Shown here: piece after piece, positions 10,627 to 19,929 of the stretch
Numbering within the stretch: position 1 is the first letter of the stretch
Layout of the letters: the number at the start of each line of letters is the position of its first letter
Source: Tulasnella sp. 424
Taxonomy: Eukaryota > Basidiomycota > Agaricomycetes > Cantharellales > Tulasnellaceae
DNA: 64,000 nt
Reading direction: 5' to 3'
Assembly (NCBI GenBank): GCA_019633425.1
Contig: WSUB01000092.1
Coordinates: 62,001 to 126,000 of the forward strand
The notes under the pieces: model-generated
Databases searched by the model: none
What the model was told of the DNA's origin: nothing
The model's input: the letters and a program-made list of their open reading frames with translations, nothing else
Made by a program: the position numbers and the translations under genes

Positions 10627-12417
10627 ATGGCTCACGAGAACAGCTCTTCCGCACGTTTCGCCAGCCCCTATTCGTAATTCCTACTAATAAGTAGGGCCTA
10701 AAGCCTCCTCGCAGCCCCTCAGCTACTATCTTCCTCATTTTCCTTTCCAAAACAGGTCCTGTACGGGCGGCGATCAAGCTGGCGCAGTATTGCTAGAAGG
10801 ACCACGGTTCGCGCATGTTCAGGAATCTACGAACCTCCCCGCTCTCTGGTGGCCGCTCTTTCTCGGTCTTCCTGAAGATGCTCTCTTAATGATTCTTGTT
10901 GACGTTATTGTGGAGGAAGGGGAGATCTCTCGCCAAGAACGGACCAAAGTTCAGCTCGTCTGCCGAGCGTTACGCAATTTCGTCAACCTCATACCTCGCT
11001 TCTGGAACCAAATATCAACATCAGAGCCCCGGACTTGTGGAGACAACACCTAGAGAAATCCGGTGGGACGGGACTTGCGGTCACTTGTGACCTCCCTCCC
11101 AAGCCAGAACTTCAACCCTCCTTCCTCACCATGATTTTACCTCACGCTCATCGTATTCGCTCTTTCATTTGCACCTTCAATGAAGATTCAGTCCAACTAG
11201 TCGCCGAAGTAGCAACTCGAGCCGCCCACACGCTTCGTAACTTGGGGATTTTTTCCTCGGATGGAAGTGTAGTAAATGGCATACCTTTTGATGGCATGCC
11301 GTGGCTGGAGAAACTAGAGCTTTTGGACATTTACTGGACTGACTCCATGTGGTGGCGAGCTACAGGACTTCGTGTGGTTAAGCTGGCCGAAATGCCATGG
11401 GTACCTGAGGTTTCAGCGTTCCTCGATTTCCTGGAGGCAAGCGTCAATCTGGAGCGCTTTTATTATAGCCTCAAAGAGAATGTCTTCGACCAAGAAGCAC
11501 TTGGTCCACAAACGCTCCCCGCTTCTCAGAAAGATGTCATTATTCTACCCAACCTGACCCACTTTACGGCGTACTCGATCCCAGCGTCCCATGTTCAGGT
11601 CATTCTACAACGAGTCTCATTCCCTCCCCACTCACACTTCAACGCTACAACTGCCGACACTTTCCCTCCCGAGGAGAACCAATTCAACTTCATCGTTCCA
11701 GTTGTGAACCATTTAGTTGCCCTAAGGCCACCTTCGTCCCTGGCGCTGGAGTTCAATGGCGAAGACGCTTACATTACCGCCGCCGAGCAACGCTGGCGTT
11801 TAGGCTTCTACAATGACGGGTTGGACATTAATCCACGCGAACTATCATATCGAATGCTACTTCAAGCGATACCTTCCGAAATCCGCGCTTTCATACACTC
11901 GGTACTGGTCGTCGAACTCAAATCTCAAGAAGATAATGCTGAATGGCTCGTCGAAGCCCTATCGGACGACGAAATCAATATCACTACGTTCGAATGTCCC
12001 TTGGACGAAGACTGGATGGATGTACTCTGGGTCGATGAATCGTCGGGTTGGGCAGGCTTCCGTCTCCCTGCGCTGCAGTCACTTACCTTCAACATTTGCA
12101 TATACACCATGGTCGTCAGCATCATCACTATCAAAGGCCTCCTTCAAGTCCGCTCAGCCGTCATGCCACATCTCGGGTTGCATGAGTTGGACGTGATGAT
12201 TAGAGTACCGAAGAACTACGACGAGGGTGAGATCAAAGCAGCTCTAGACGATCCTCAACTACTTAACTTGGGAGCTCAAGTCGAACGCGTACCTGAGGAT
12301 GAAACAGACTCTGCCGAAGCCCTGCAAGAGCTCGACGAAAGACGCGATGCAGAGGACGAGGACGAGGACGAAGGTTTCGATGGTGACGAGCTCACGCTGG
12401 AACATCGCGCAGAATAA
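10627..12417 (+). CDS. F-box protein gene with an apparent frameshift
   Basis: The proposed first exon is 10627-10673 (start uncertain). Exon 2 from 10756 encodes an F-box-like segment (GLPEDALLMILVDVIVEE... VQLVCRALRNFVNLIPRFWNQ) and would stop at 11053. The continuation is in the next frame: from about 11010 it reads INIRAPDLWRQHLEKSGG and stays open to TAA 12417, with an acidic C-terminus (DEDEDEGFDGDE). No GT-AG intron explains the switch without deleting the conserved FWN region, so one base appears lost near 11005-11020. Agaricomycete F-box proteins of this type are presumed SCF ubiquitin ligase adaptors with leucine-rich C-terminal halves. Either this copy is inactivated or the base is a sequencing error. 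Its 3' tail is the source of the partial copies in the tandem array downstream. Confidence 0.65.
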
Positions 12418-12699
12418 GAGTGTAGCTGGGACGGGTGATCTAAAGCCTCGCGGCTCTAGAAGAACTACCTTTACCGTTGAGCGGATGTCGATAGCGGTCT
12501 GGATAACACTAGTTTAGGATAAAGTTCTGTCTTGTGCGGCATGGTCTATCAATCGTGCCAAGGTCCTCCTAGAAAACACACTGGTACCAATCCCTGCACG
12601 ATCTCGCGATCGGCAGCTGGATGTGGTAGCATTAGTAAGACCAGACGTACTTTCCAGCGAAGGGGGCACATAACAACTATCAATTCATTCTATACCAAA

Positions 12700-13417
12700 C
12701 ATCGTTTTCTCTATTTACTCATCCTCTACGGACCTCTCTTCAAGGGGCGTGATGGTAGGAATGGGATCGCCAAAAGTGAACGACCTTGTAGGCAGAGTGA
12801 TGAATGTACGCGTGGTCGGCAGAGTTACGATCTACGCGTGGCCGTCGTCGTCGTGGGTGCTGTAGCTGTCGTCTTGGTTGTGGTTGAACCTGTTGCGGTG
12901 ACGGTTGGTCTGATTGTGGAATAAGTTGTCTACGTGGTTGTGAGGGCCCAGGTTGTATATCCCACTGAGCTGGTCACGTATGTCGTAACTGGATAAACAC
13001 TATGGAGATGTCGTTTAATCCAAAGATTCGAAAATATAAGCGCAGGTTCTGTTGCTGACCATTGCGAAACTGTGTGCCGTCGGCAAAGGAAGAAGGGGTG
13101 AGTTGAGATTTTGTCCTACCACAAAGCGTCACTTACTATGTGAAGGATTGGGATAAGTATTAATTCGAAGTGCACCACCCACGAGAAAAGGGTGCACTTA
13201 TATTGATTGAGGACAGTGCAAACGATTCCAGGCTCGCAATCCGTTGGGCCAGCCTGAGTGTATCCAAGACCACCACCTAATCAATGATATGCCAGTTCTA
13301 TTATTAACATCACCGAGAGACGCAAACCTGTGACGCACATTGTCCCCACAACGGCAGGGCGGCATTACCTTGTAATGCGAGAGAAGCAAGTGCGACGAGA
13401 GAGATTGAGAGTTTCAT
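12700..13417 (-). pseudogene. CBM1/Thr-rich secreted protein, decayed copy A
   Basis: The start at 13417 encodes a signal peptide (MKLSISLVALASLALQGNA). Exon 1 ends at 13339 and exon 2 (13276-13202) encodes most of a CBM1 module (CGGLGYTQAGPTDCEPGIVC). It is broken in three ways relative to copies B-D. The donor after exon 2 is AT instead of GT (13201-13200). The acceptor before the 3-base exon reads AC instead of AG (about 13143-13142). The Thr-rich last exon has an in-frame TAG at 12932-12930. The Thr-rich tail continues in degraded form to about 12700. Exon 2 also has two extra codons. Confidence 0.75.
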
Positions 13418-13672
13418 TGAGGAAATGTGAACGATTCTTGTGCTTTGATGTCTGGAGGATCATACTACCGACACTTCGCCCATTAAGTACTTAATGGCGT
13501 CATCGTTGCTGTATCTCCGAGTGATGCAATTCTCTCGTACTAATATAGTGAAATCCTTCGCTTTTACCGAGAGAAAGCGTTGTCTAAATCCGTCGTCCCC
13601 AGCCCGATTGGGTTGGAACTTGGGGGACAACAGCAAGCGAACTGCGGCCAAGCAAAATTGTCTTCTATCATC

Positions 13673-13930
13673 TGAAGCCTAGAGAATCTCGGAGATATTC
13701 GAATCTTACACCAGTAAGGAGGAATCCAGAGGCTCTGGGATCCGCAACAAGTGAAGGGCACCCAGTGGCGTTGGACAGCCACCCGAACCGTCGCCAAGCG
13801 CAAATTGTGTCGCATCGCATGAAAACTGGAGAATTTCGGACGCATTCAGGTCTTTCACCACACAAGGAGGAACCCAGAGCCTTAGGAATTCGCGATAAAC
13901 GGAGGGCATGCAAGATGGCTGTGTAGACAT
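13673..13930. repeat. Nested ~105-bp repeats in the spacer
   Basis: A segment beginning 'gagaatctcggagatattcg' (about 13680-13790) recurs in diverged form at about 13822-13925. It recurs once per unit at about 15449-15560, 18266-18375 and 20098-20210. Unit 1 therefore holds a local duplication nested in the larger array. Confidence 0.7.
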
Positions 13931-14070
13931 CCGCTTTAAGCCCTCGGCATCCCTACAATCTACAAGGACTGAACAGGCCATAAAATAATGCCATACTCCC
14001 TGATTTTTTACCAACGCGGTGACCGGATTGCATGAACCAGGCATAAAGATCAGGGTTCTGAAGCACTGAG

Positions 14071-14349
14071 ATGGTGTGGGATGAAAGCACCTCTAGACGA
14101 TCCTCACCCGCGCTTAACATGGGAGCTCAAGTTGAACGCATACCTGGGGATGAAACAGACTCTGACGAAGCTCAGGAAGCGATCGACAAAAGAAGCAGTA
14201 CATACGTTGAGGAGCAAGCCAAAATTGAAGTCGAAGATCTCGAGGGTGACAATGCACCGACTACTGCACGATCTCGCCAGCAGGATGCGGTACCATTGGC
14301 AAGGCTGGAGGCACTTTATCAGACGGAAAGTCCAGCGAAGGGCACATAG
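14071..14349 (+). pseudogene. F-box 3' tail fragment, unit 2
   Basis: Reads in one frame as the acidic C-terminus of the upstream F-box gene (LNMGAQVERIPGDETDSDEA...), matching 12255-12417. There is no start, F-box or upstream body, so it is a duplicated 3' fragment. Confidence 0.7.
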
Positions 14350-14392
14350 AAAGACCATCAATTCATTCCACACCAAACATCCTTTTCTATAT

Positions 14393-15189
14393 TTACTCAT
14401 CCCCCTTTACCTCTTCCTCTACCGACCTTTCGTCAAGGAGAGTGACGGTCGGAAGGGGATCATCAATTGTAATGCGCGTGAGAGACTTTGTAACAGGGAG
14501 AGTGATGATGGTGCGTGTGGTCGGCAGAGTTATGAACGTACGCGTGGTCGTGGTCGTCGGGCCTGGCGTGGTCGTGGTCGTGGGTACTGTGGTCGTAGTC
14601 TTGGTTGTGGTCGTGGTGACTGTAGTGGTTGAAGTCACTGTAACAACACTGGTAGAAGGTGTTGCTGTGACGGTCCGAGTCGTGGTTGGTTTGATTGTCG
14701 TATAAGTTGTCCAATAGGTTGTAAAGGGGCAGGTTGTATATCCCACGGAGCTGGTGACGTATGTCGAAACGGGGTAAAGACTGCAAAGGTATCGGTCAGT
14801 GCAAAGATTCGAAAATATTGCAGGTCCTGTTACTTACCATTGCGAATCTGTGCGCCGTCAACAAAGGTAGAGGGGTTGAGTCGGAGCCTCGGTCTTACCG
14901 CAATGCTTCACTTACAATCTGAAGGATTGAAATACGGATTAGTTTTAACAGCACAGATTCCACCAAAAAATAGCTTACATGGATTTATAACAGTGCAAAC
15001 CAGCCCGGGATCGCAATCCACTGGGCCAACGTATCCAAGACCGCCACCTAATTGAATGATATGCCAGTTCTATTATTGACGCCCACATGGGAGGCAAACC
15101 TGTGACGCACATTGCCCGTAAATTGCCACAGTGGCATTTACTTGTAACGCGAGAGACGCCAGTGCGACAAGAGAGGTCAAGAGCTTCAT
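14393..15189 (-). CDS. Secreted CBM1 protein with Thr-rich tail, copy B (intact)
   Basis: Five exons on the minus strand, 15189-15111, 15047-14979, 14918-14916, 14847-14838 and 14780-14393, give 182 aa. Residues 1-20 are a signal peptide (MKLLTSLVALASLALQVNA). Residues about 24-57 form a fungal-type cellulose-binding module (CBM1) with four Cys in the usual spacing and the hallmark NPYYSQCL end. The rest is a Thr/Ser/Pro-rich, probably O-glycosylated tail ending in an acidic cluster. There is no catalytic domain. CBM1 modules bind crystalline cellulose (or sometimes chitin), so this is likely a cell-wall or extracellular binding protein. Exon 3 is only three bases (ATT). A GTG-initiated frame at 14746 is internal and is not the start. 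Confidence 0.85.
14916..14918 (-). other. 3-base micro-exon (ATT) in CBM1 copy B
   Basis: Flanked on the minus strand by ccttcag and gtaagt. With one T from exon 2 and exon 4 (ATTCGCAATG) it reads Y-Y-S-Q-C, the CBM1 consensus. The flanking introns are 60 and 68 bases, the normal size here. Skipping it would stay in frame but lose one residue. Confidence 0.75.
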
Positions 15190-15239
15190 CGAGGGGATGT
15201 GAACTGTTTTCGATGTCTCGAGTATCATCTTGTTGATAC

Positions 15240-16594
15240 TGCGCCCGCCGCTAAATACCAATGGTTCCATCGTCGTTGTATCTTCGTGTGAGACAGGTCT
15301 CCCGCGCCAATATAATAAAAGGCTTCACTTCTGCCGAGAGAGAGCATTTATAGATAAGGTACTCCTGCGTCTCCCGCCCGATTGGGTTGGAGCTGGGGGA
15401 CAAGAGCAAGCAAACTGTCGCCAAGCAAAATTGTCTTCTATCACCTGAAGCCTAGAGAATCTCGGAGATATTCGAATCTTACACCAGTAAGGAGGAATCC
15501 GGAGCCTCTGGGATTCGCAACAAATGGAAGGCATGGGCCTGCGGCGTTGGACAGCCACCTCGGCCTTCCTACAAGGTCTGAACGGGCCGAACAACAAACA
15601 ACAATGTTACGACCTGATTTTCGCCGACATAGCGGCAGAAACTGTGAGAAAAAGTCAGTTCTTGGCAGTCCGATTGGCTTGAGGGCTTGGATGGGCAGAA
15701 TCCGAAGGCTCGCCAAGCACAATCCTCAAACGGTGCCTGAACCTTGGATCTCACCGTAGGCATCCAGAAGCCCTCCCCCACGCAGCAAGTCAAAAGGCAG
15801 TTGTTTAGATGCCAAGCACAAGAAACTTCTCGGCGGAGATCTCGGTACCTTACAAGAATTTAACATGGGAGAAACAATGCCAAGCCCCTCGCACCCCTGA
15901 GTTCTTACGCCGAGGAACAGTTCGCACGACTAGCAAAGATATTCTAACAGGCTTGATACGGTGGGAGCCCTTTGTCATAGTCGGTGCACTAATTGTCAAC
16001 CCGCTCACCTCAATCTGGAAAATCCGTCCAACCTGGGGTGTTGGCTCCGGGAAGGGAGGAAGTAAGGGGCTTGGGGCGCTCTCCGCACGAGTCTTTAAAC
16101 CGAAAGGCCGCCTCTAGTGACTTTGGATCTTTGGATCCACGTCGATAGAAGAGCAGTCGTGGGTTGACTTTTCGGAGTTTACCGGAGTCTATTCCCACAC
16201 GTCTCATTATATGGGTTTTCACAGACGAACTGGGACTTCGCTCATAGGTCAAATACGACCGGCTTCAGCGTCAAATTCGTTAGTGCTACCGCGGAGGCAC
16301 TAATGCAACATAATCGACCCAACAGGGAACTCGAGATTGGTCCAAAATCAAGAGTTGGTTAAAGATGGTCTTCAAGAAATAGACCTCACCAACTGCGCTG
16401 TACAATTTTTTGTATTTGGCCGCTCCAGTAGTCGTAAGAGAAATGAAGTATACGTTCTTTCATCATGTTTTGCTACGGCTTATTGGTGCCTGGCTGCCTT
16501 CTCGCAGAGTCGGTTTATGCAATCCAGAGTCTTCGCGTATGCACCTGCTGGTGCTTAGATCATTGCCGACCATACAAAGATGGGTGGGTACTCA
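15240..16594. other. Spacer of unit 2
   Basis: Non-coding or degraded sequence shared with unit 4 (and in part with units 1 and 3). Minus-strand frames at 15441-15722 and 15569-15793 share short peptides with frames at the same place in other units but carry no domain. No promoter or RNA gene can be supported. Confidence 0.5.
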
Positions 16595-16996
16595 AACCTC
16601 AAGAAGATAAGGCGGGATGGCTCATCGAAGCTCTCTTAGACGACGAAATCAACATCACTACGTTTAAATGTCCCTTGGACGAAGACTGGCTAGGTGCACT
16701 CTGGACCGATGAATCGTCGGGTTGCAGTCACTTACCTTCAACATTGCGTATACACCACAGTCACCAGCATCATCACTATCAAAGACCTCCTTTAAGTCCG
16801 CTCAGCCGCCATGCCGCATTTCGGGTTTGAAATCATAGCAGCTCTAGACAACCCTCAGCCGTTCAACTTGGGAGCTCAAGTCGAATGCGTACCTGAAGAT
16901 GGAACAGACTCTGATGAAGCCCCGCAAGAGCTCGATGAGAGACACGATGCAGAGGACGGGGGCGAAGATATCGAAGGCGATGAGCTCATGCTGTAA
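16595..16996 (+). pseudogene. F-box 3' tail fragment, unit 3
   Basis: Homologous to 11920-12417 of the F-box gene. It holds the segment encoding AGWLIEALLDDEINITTFKC, a deletion after the Ser-Gly codons near 16720, frame disruption, then the acidic tail. It is a broken partial copy without a start. Confidence 0.7.
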
Positions 16997-17417
16997 CATC
17001 GCGTAGAATGAAGAGTGTGGCAGGGAGGGATGATCTAAAGCCTCACCGCTCCAGAAGAACTACCGTTACAGTTGAGCGGATGCTAATAGCCGACTAGATA
17101 GCACTACTTTGGGAGTAAATTTCTATCTTGTGCAGTATGGTCTGTGGATCGTACCGGGCCACTCCTTAGAAAACACACCGACCCTGCACGATCTCGGCAG
17201 CTGGATGCGGTAGCATGAGTAAGGCTAAACTTACTTGATTCGACAGAAGATCCAGCGAAGGGCGCACATGATAAATATCAATTCATTCCAGAGCAAACAT
17301 AGTTTTCTCTATTTACTCATCCTCCTTCACATCTTCCTCTACGTGAGGTCGGAAAGGGATCGCCAAAAGTGAACGGCTTCATGGGCAGAGTGATGAATGT
17401 ATGCGTCGTCAGCAGAG

Positions 17418-18012
17418 TTACCATCTATGCGTCGTCGTCTTCGTGGTCGTGGGTACTCTAGTCGTGGTCGTTGTTGTGGTCGAAGGTGTTGCGGTGACGG
17501 TTGGTCTGATTGTGGAAGTAGTTGTAAACGTGGTTGTGAAGGCACAGGTTGTATATCCCACTGAGCTGGTCACGTATGTCGTAACGGGATAAAGACTATT
17601 AAGATCTCGGTTAGTGCAAAGATTCGGAAGTATGAACATATAGCAGGTTCTGTTGCTTACCATTGGGATTCTGTGCACCGTCGGCAAAGGCCGAAGGGTT
17701 GAGTTGGAAATTCTGTCCGACCACAAAGCGTCACTTACCATCTGAAGGGTTGGAATACAGGTTAGTTTGAGCGTCGCACGACCCACAAGAGACTGGCGTA
17801 CTTACATTCGTTCCAGTAATAGCAATACGATCCGGGATCGCACTGCGTTGAGCCAGTGTACCCAATACCACCACCTAATTAACGATACGTCATTATTAGC
17901 GCGAGCATTTGACGCAAACCCGTAACGCACATTGCCCGTACACTGGCACCGTGGCAGCAATAGCTTGTAGCGCGACAGACGCGAATGTGACAAGAGAGAT
18001 GAGGAGCTTCAT
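17418..18012 (-). CDS. Secreted CBM1 protein, copy C (tail truncated)
   Basis: Exons 18012-17931, 17874-17806, 17741-17739, 17670-17661 and 17595-17418 give 113 aa. A signal peptide (MKLLISLVTFASVALQAIA) is followed by a CBM1 module, then a short Thr-rich tail ending THRW and TAA. Sequence beyond the stop still resembles the tail of copy B in another frame, so a frameshift shortened it. The CBM1 end reads NEYESQCL, so one of the flat aromatic residues that contact cellulose is Glu here; binding may be weaker. The 3-base exon is ATG in this copy. Skipping it would create a TAA stop across the junction, so it is needed. Confidence 0.75.
17739..17741 (-). other. 3-base micro-exon (ATG) in CBM1 copy C
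   Basis: Flanked by cccttcag and gtaagt on the minus strand. Direct joining of exon 2 to exon 4 would give T plus AA, a stop codon. Inclusion gives Y-E-S-Q-C-L. This is the strongest single argument for the micro-exon. Confidence 0.75.
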
Positions 18013-18069
18013 TGAGGAAATATGAGTGATTCCCGCGTTCTTGCTGTCTACAGGATGTTGTGGACACTT

Positions 18070-18844
18070 CGCCCATTAAATACCTAATGGCTTCATCGTC
18101 GCTGCATCCCCGGTGAGACAAGATTCTCGCGCTAGTACGATGAAAGACTTCACTTCTACCGAGACTAAGATCAGTACTCCTTCGTCTCCGCCCGATTGGG
18201 TTGGAACTGTGGGACAACAGCAACCGAACTGACGCCAAGCACAAAATGTCTTCTATCAGCTGACGCCTGGAGAACTTCGGACATATTCCAATCTTTCACT
18301 ACTGAAGGAGAAATCCAGAGCCTCTGGGATTCGCAACAAGTGGAGATCGTCCACGGCGTTGGACCACCGAGGCCGTCGGCCTTCCTCAAAGGCCTGAACG
18401 CGCCATGGAGCAAAGTTACGACCTGGTTTTCACCGCCAGAGTCTTCGCGTATGCACCTGCTGGTGCTTAGGACATTGCCTTCCGCGAAAAAGATGGGTAG
18501 TCTGGGGCATCTAGGGATCCTTGACATCGGTCATGAGCCTTCCCACTCCTGTGATCGAGGTTTTCAGCTTGGCGCCGCTGACCGCATGTCAATTCCGGGA
18601 TTTTGGGTCGACATCTTCGCGCAAGTGCCCAGAGTTTAGCGACAAAGCACTCTGAAGCACGCAATAGATTGGCGCGGCTTGTGTTCGTATTGCAACTAGC
18701 CCCAGCGATGGATCATGCTCGAGATGAGGGCTAATGCTTTCCTTTCCTCTGGACAAGCCGTACAAGAGTGCTATACGACCTAGTTTTCACCGACGGAGGG
18801 GTCCGGTTGCATGGATCCGGTATAACGATTAGAATCACGAAATA
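18070..18844. other. Spacer of unit 3
   Basis: Shorter than in units 2 and 4. After the ~105-bp module the sequence jumps at about 18437 to 'agagtcttcgcgtatgcacc', which in units 2 and 4 lies roughly 1 kb further on. No gene is seen. Confidence 0.5.
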
Positions 18845-19029
18845 CTACCATAAGGGTGAAATCAAAGCAGCTCTACATAGATTATCCTCGCCTGCTTGAC
18901 CTGGGAGCTCAAGTTGAACGCGCACGTGGTAATGAAATAGACTGACAAGGCTCCGGAAGAGGTAGGGGGAAACGTGATACAGAAGCTGAGAAACAAGCAG
19001 AGGGCGAATATCTCGATGGGAACAGGTAA
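18845..19029 (+). pseudogene. F-box 3' tail fragment, unit 4
   Basis: Short, degraded copy of the F-box C-terminal region ('gggagctcaagttgaacgcg' near 18904) with deletions and stops. No open frame remains. Confidence 0.6.
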
Positions 19030-19319
19030 CGAAAAGAATGGGGCCGGGAGGGGTGATAAAGGCCTCACGGCTCCAGATAAACCAACTTTACCCCTGAGAG
19101 AATGTCGATAGCCGTTTGAATAGCACAGGTTTAGGAATAGACTTCTATCTTCAGTGGTGTAATCTATCGATCGTGCTAGGTTTACTCTAGCTAGACAACA
19201 CACCGGTTCCCGCACGATCTTGGCAATTGGGCGCGGTACTGTTAGCCGACGGAAGATCCAGCAAAAGACACGCATCAATACTATCGATTCATCCCATACC
19301 AAACATCATTTTTCTCTAT

Positions 19320-19865
19320 TTACTCATCCTCCTTTACATCTTCCTCTACTGACCTTTCATCAACCAGAGGCGTCGGGATTGGCGTCGTCGTGATCGTTGG
19401 TGCTGTACTTGTATATTCCACTGAGCTGGTCACGGATGTCGAAAAGGGCCAAAGACTATAGAGATGTCGGTTAGGGCAAACATTCGGAAATATAAGTCTA
19501 TGGCTAGTTTAGTTCCTTACCATTGCGAATCTGTGCACGGCCAGTAAAGGTAGAAGGGCTGAGTTGGAAAATTTGTCTTACCGCAAAGCCTCACGTACAA
19601 TCTGAAGGATTCGAATACATATTAGTCTAGGCGACGCACAACCCACAAGAACTGGCGCACTTACATGGATTCCAGTAATAGCAAACCAGTCCGGGATCGC
19701 ACTCTGTTGGGCCGGTGTACCCAATACCACCACCTAATTAATGGTATACCATTATTAATGCCAGCATGTGACGCAAACCTGTTACGCACATTGCCCGCCG
19801 AGTCTCACGGCATTCGCTTGTAGAGCGAGAGACGCAAATGCGACAAGAGAGATCAAAAGCTTCAT
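19320..19865 (-). CDS. Secreted CBM1 protein, copy D (short tail)
   Basis: Exons 19865-19790, 19733-19665, 19601-19599, 19530-19521 and 19455-19320 give 97 aa. A signal peptide (MKLLISLVAFASLALQANA) precedes a near-consensus CBM1 (CGGIGYTGPTECDPGLVC, then YYWNPYYSQCL). The Thr-rich repeat is almost deleted, leaving a short tail that ends in the same acidic cluster as copy B (VEEDVKEDE). All splice sites are GT-AG, including those around the 3-base exon ATT. It looks functional as a minimal secreted cellulose-binding protein. Expression is not known. Confidence 0.8.
19599..19601 (-). other. 3-base micro-exon (ATT) in CBM1 copy D
   Basis: Flanked by ccttcag and gtacgt. Flanking introns are 63 and 68 bases. 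It yields the consensus Y-Y-S-Q-C. Confidence 0.75.
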
Positions 19866-19929
19866 CGAGGAAATAGGAATGATTCCTGTGTTCTTGATGT
19901 TTACAGGATCATGCTGTCGACCTTTCGCC

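Noticed and set aside
14442..14705. Val/Gly-rich plus-strand frame
   Set aside because: Antisense of the Thr-rich tail of CBM1 copy B; ACN codons give NGT (Val-like) on the other strand.
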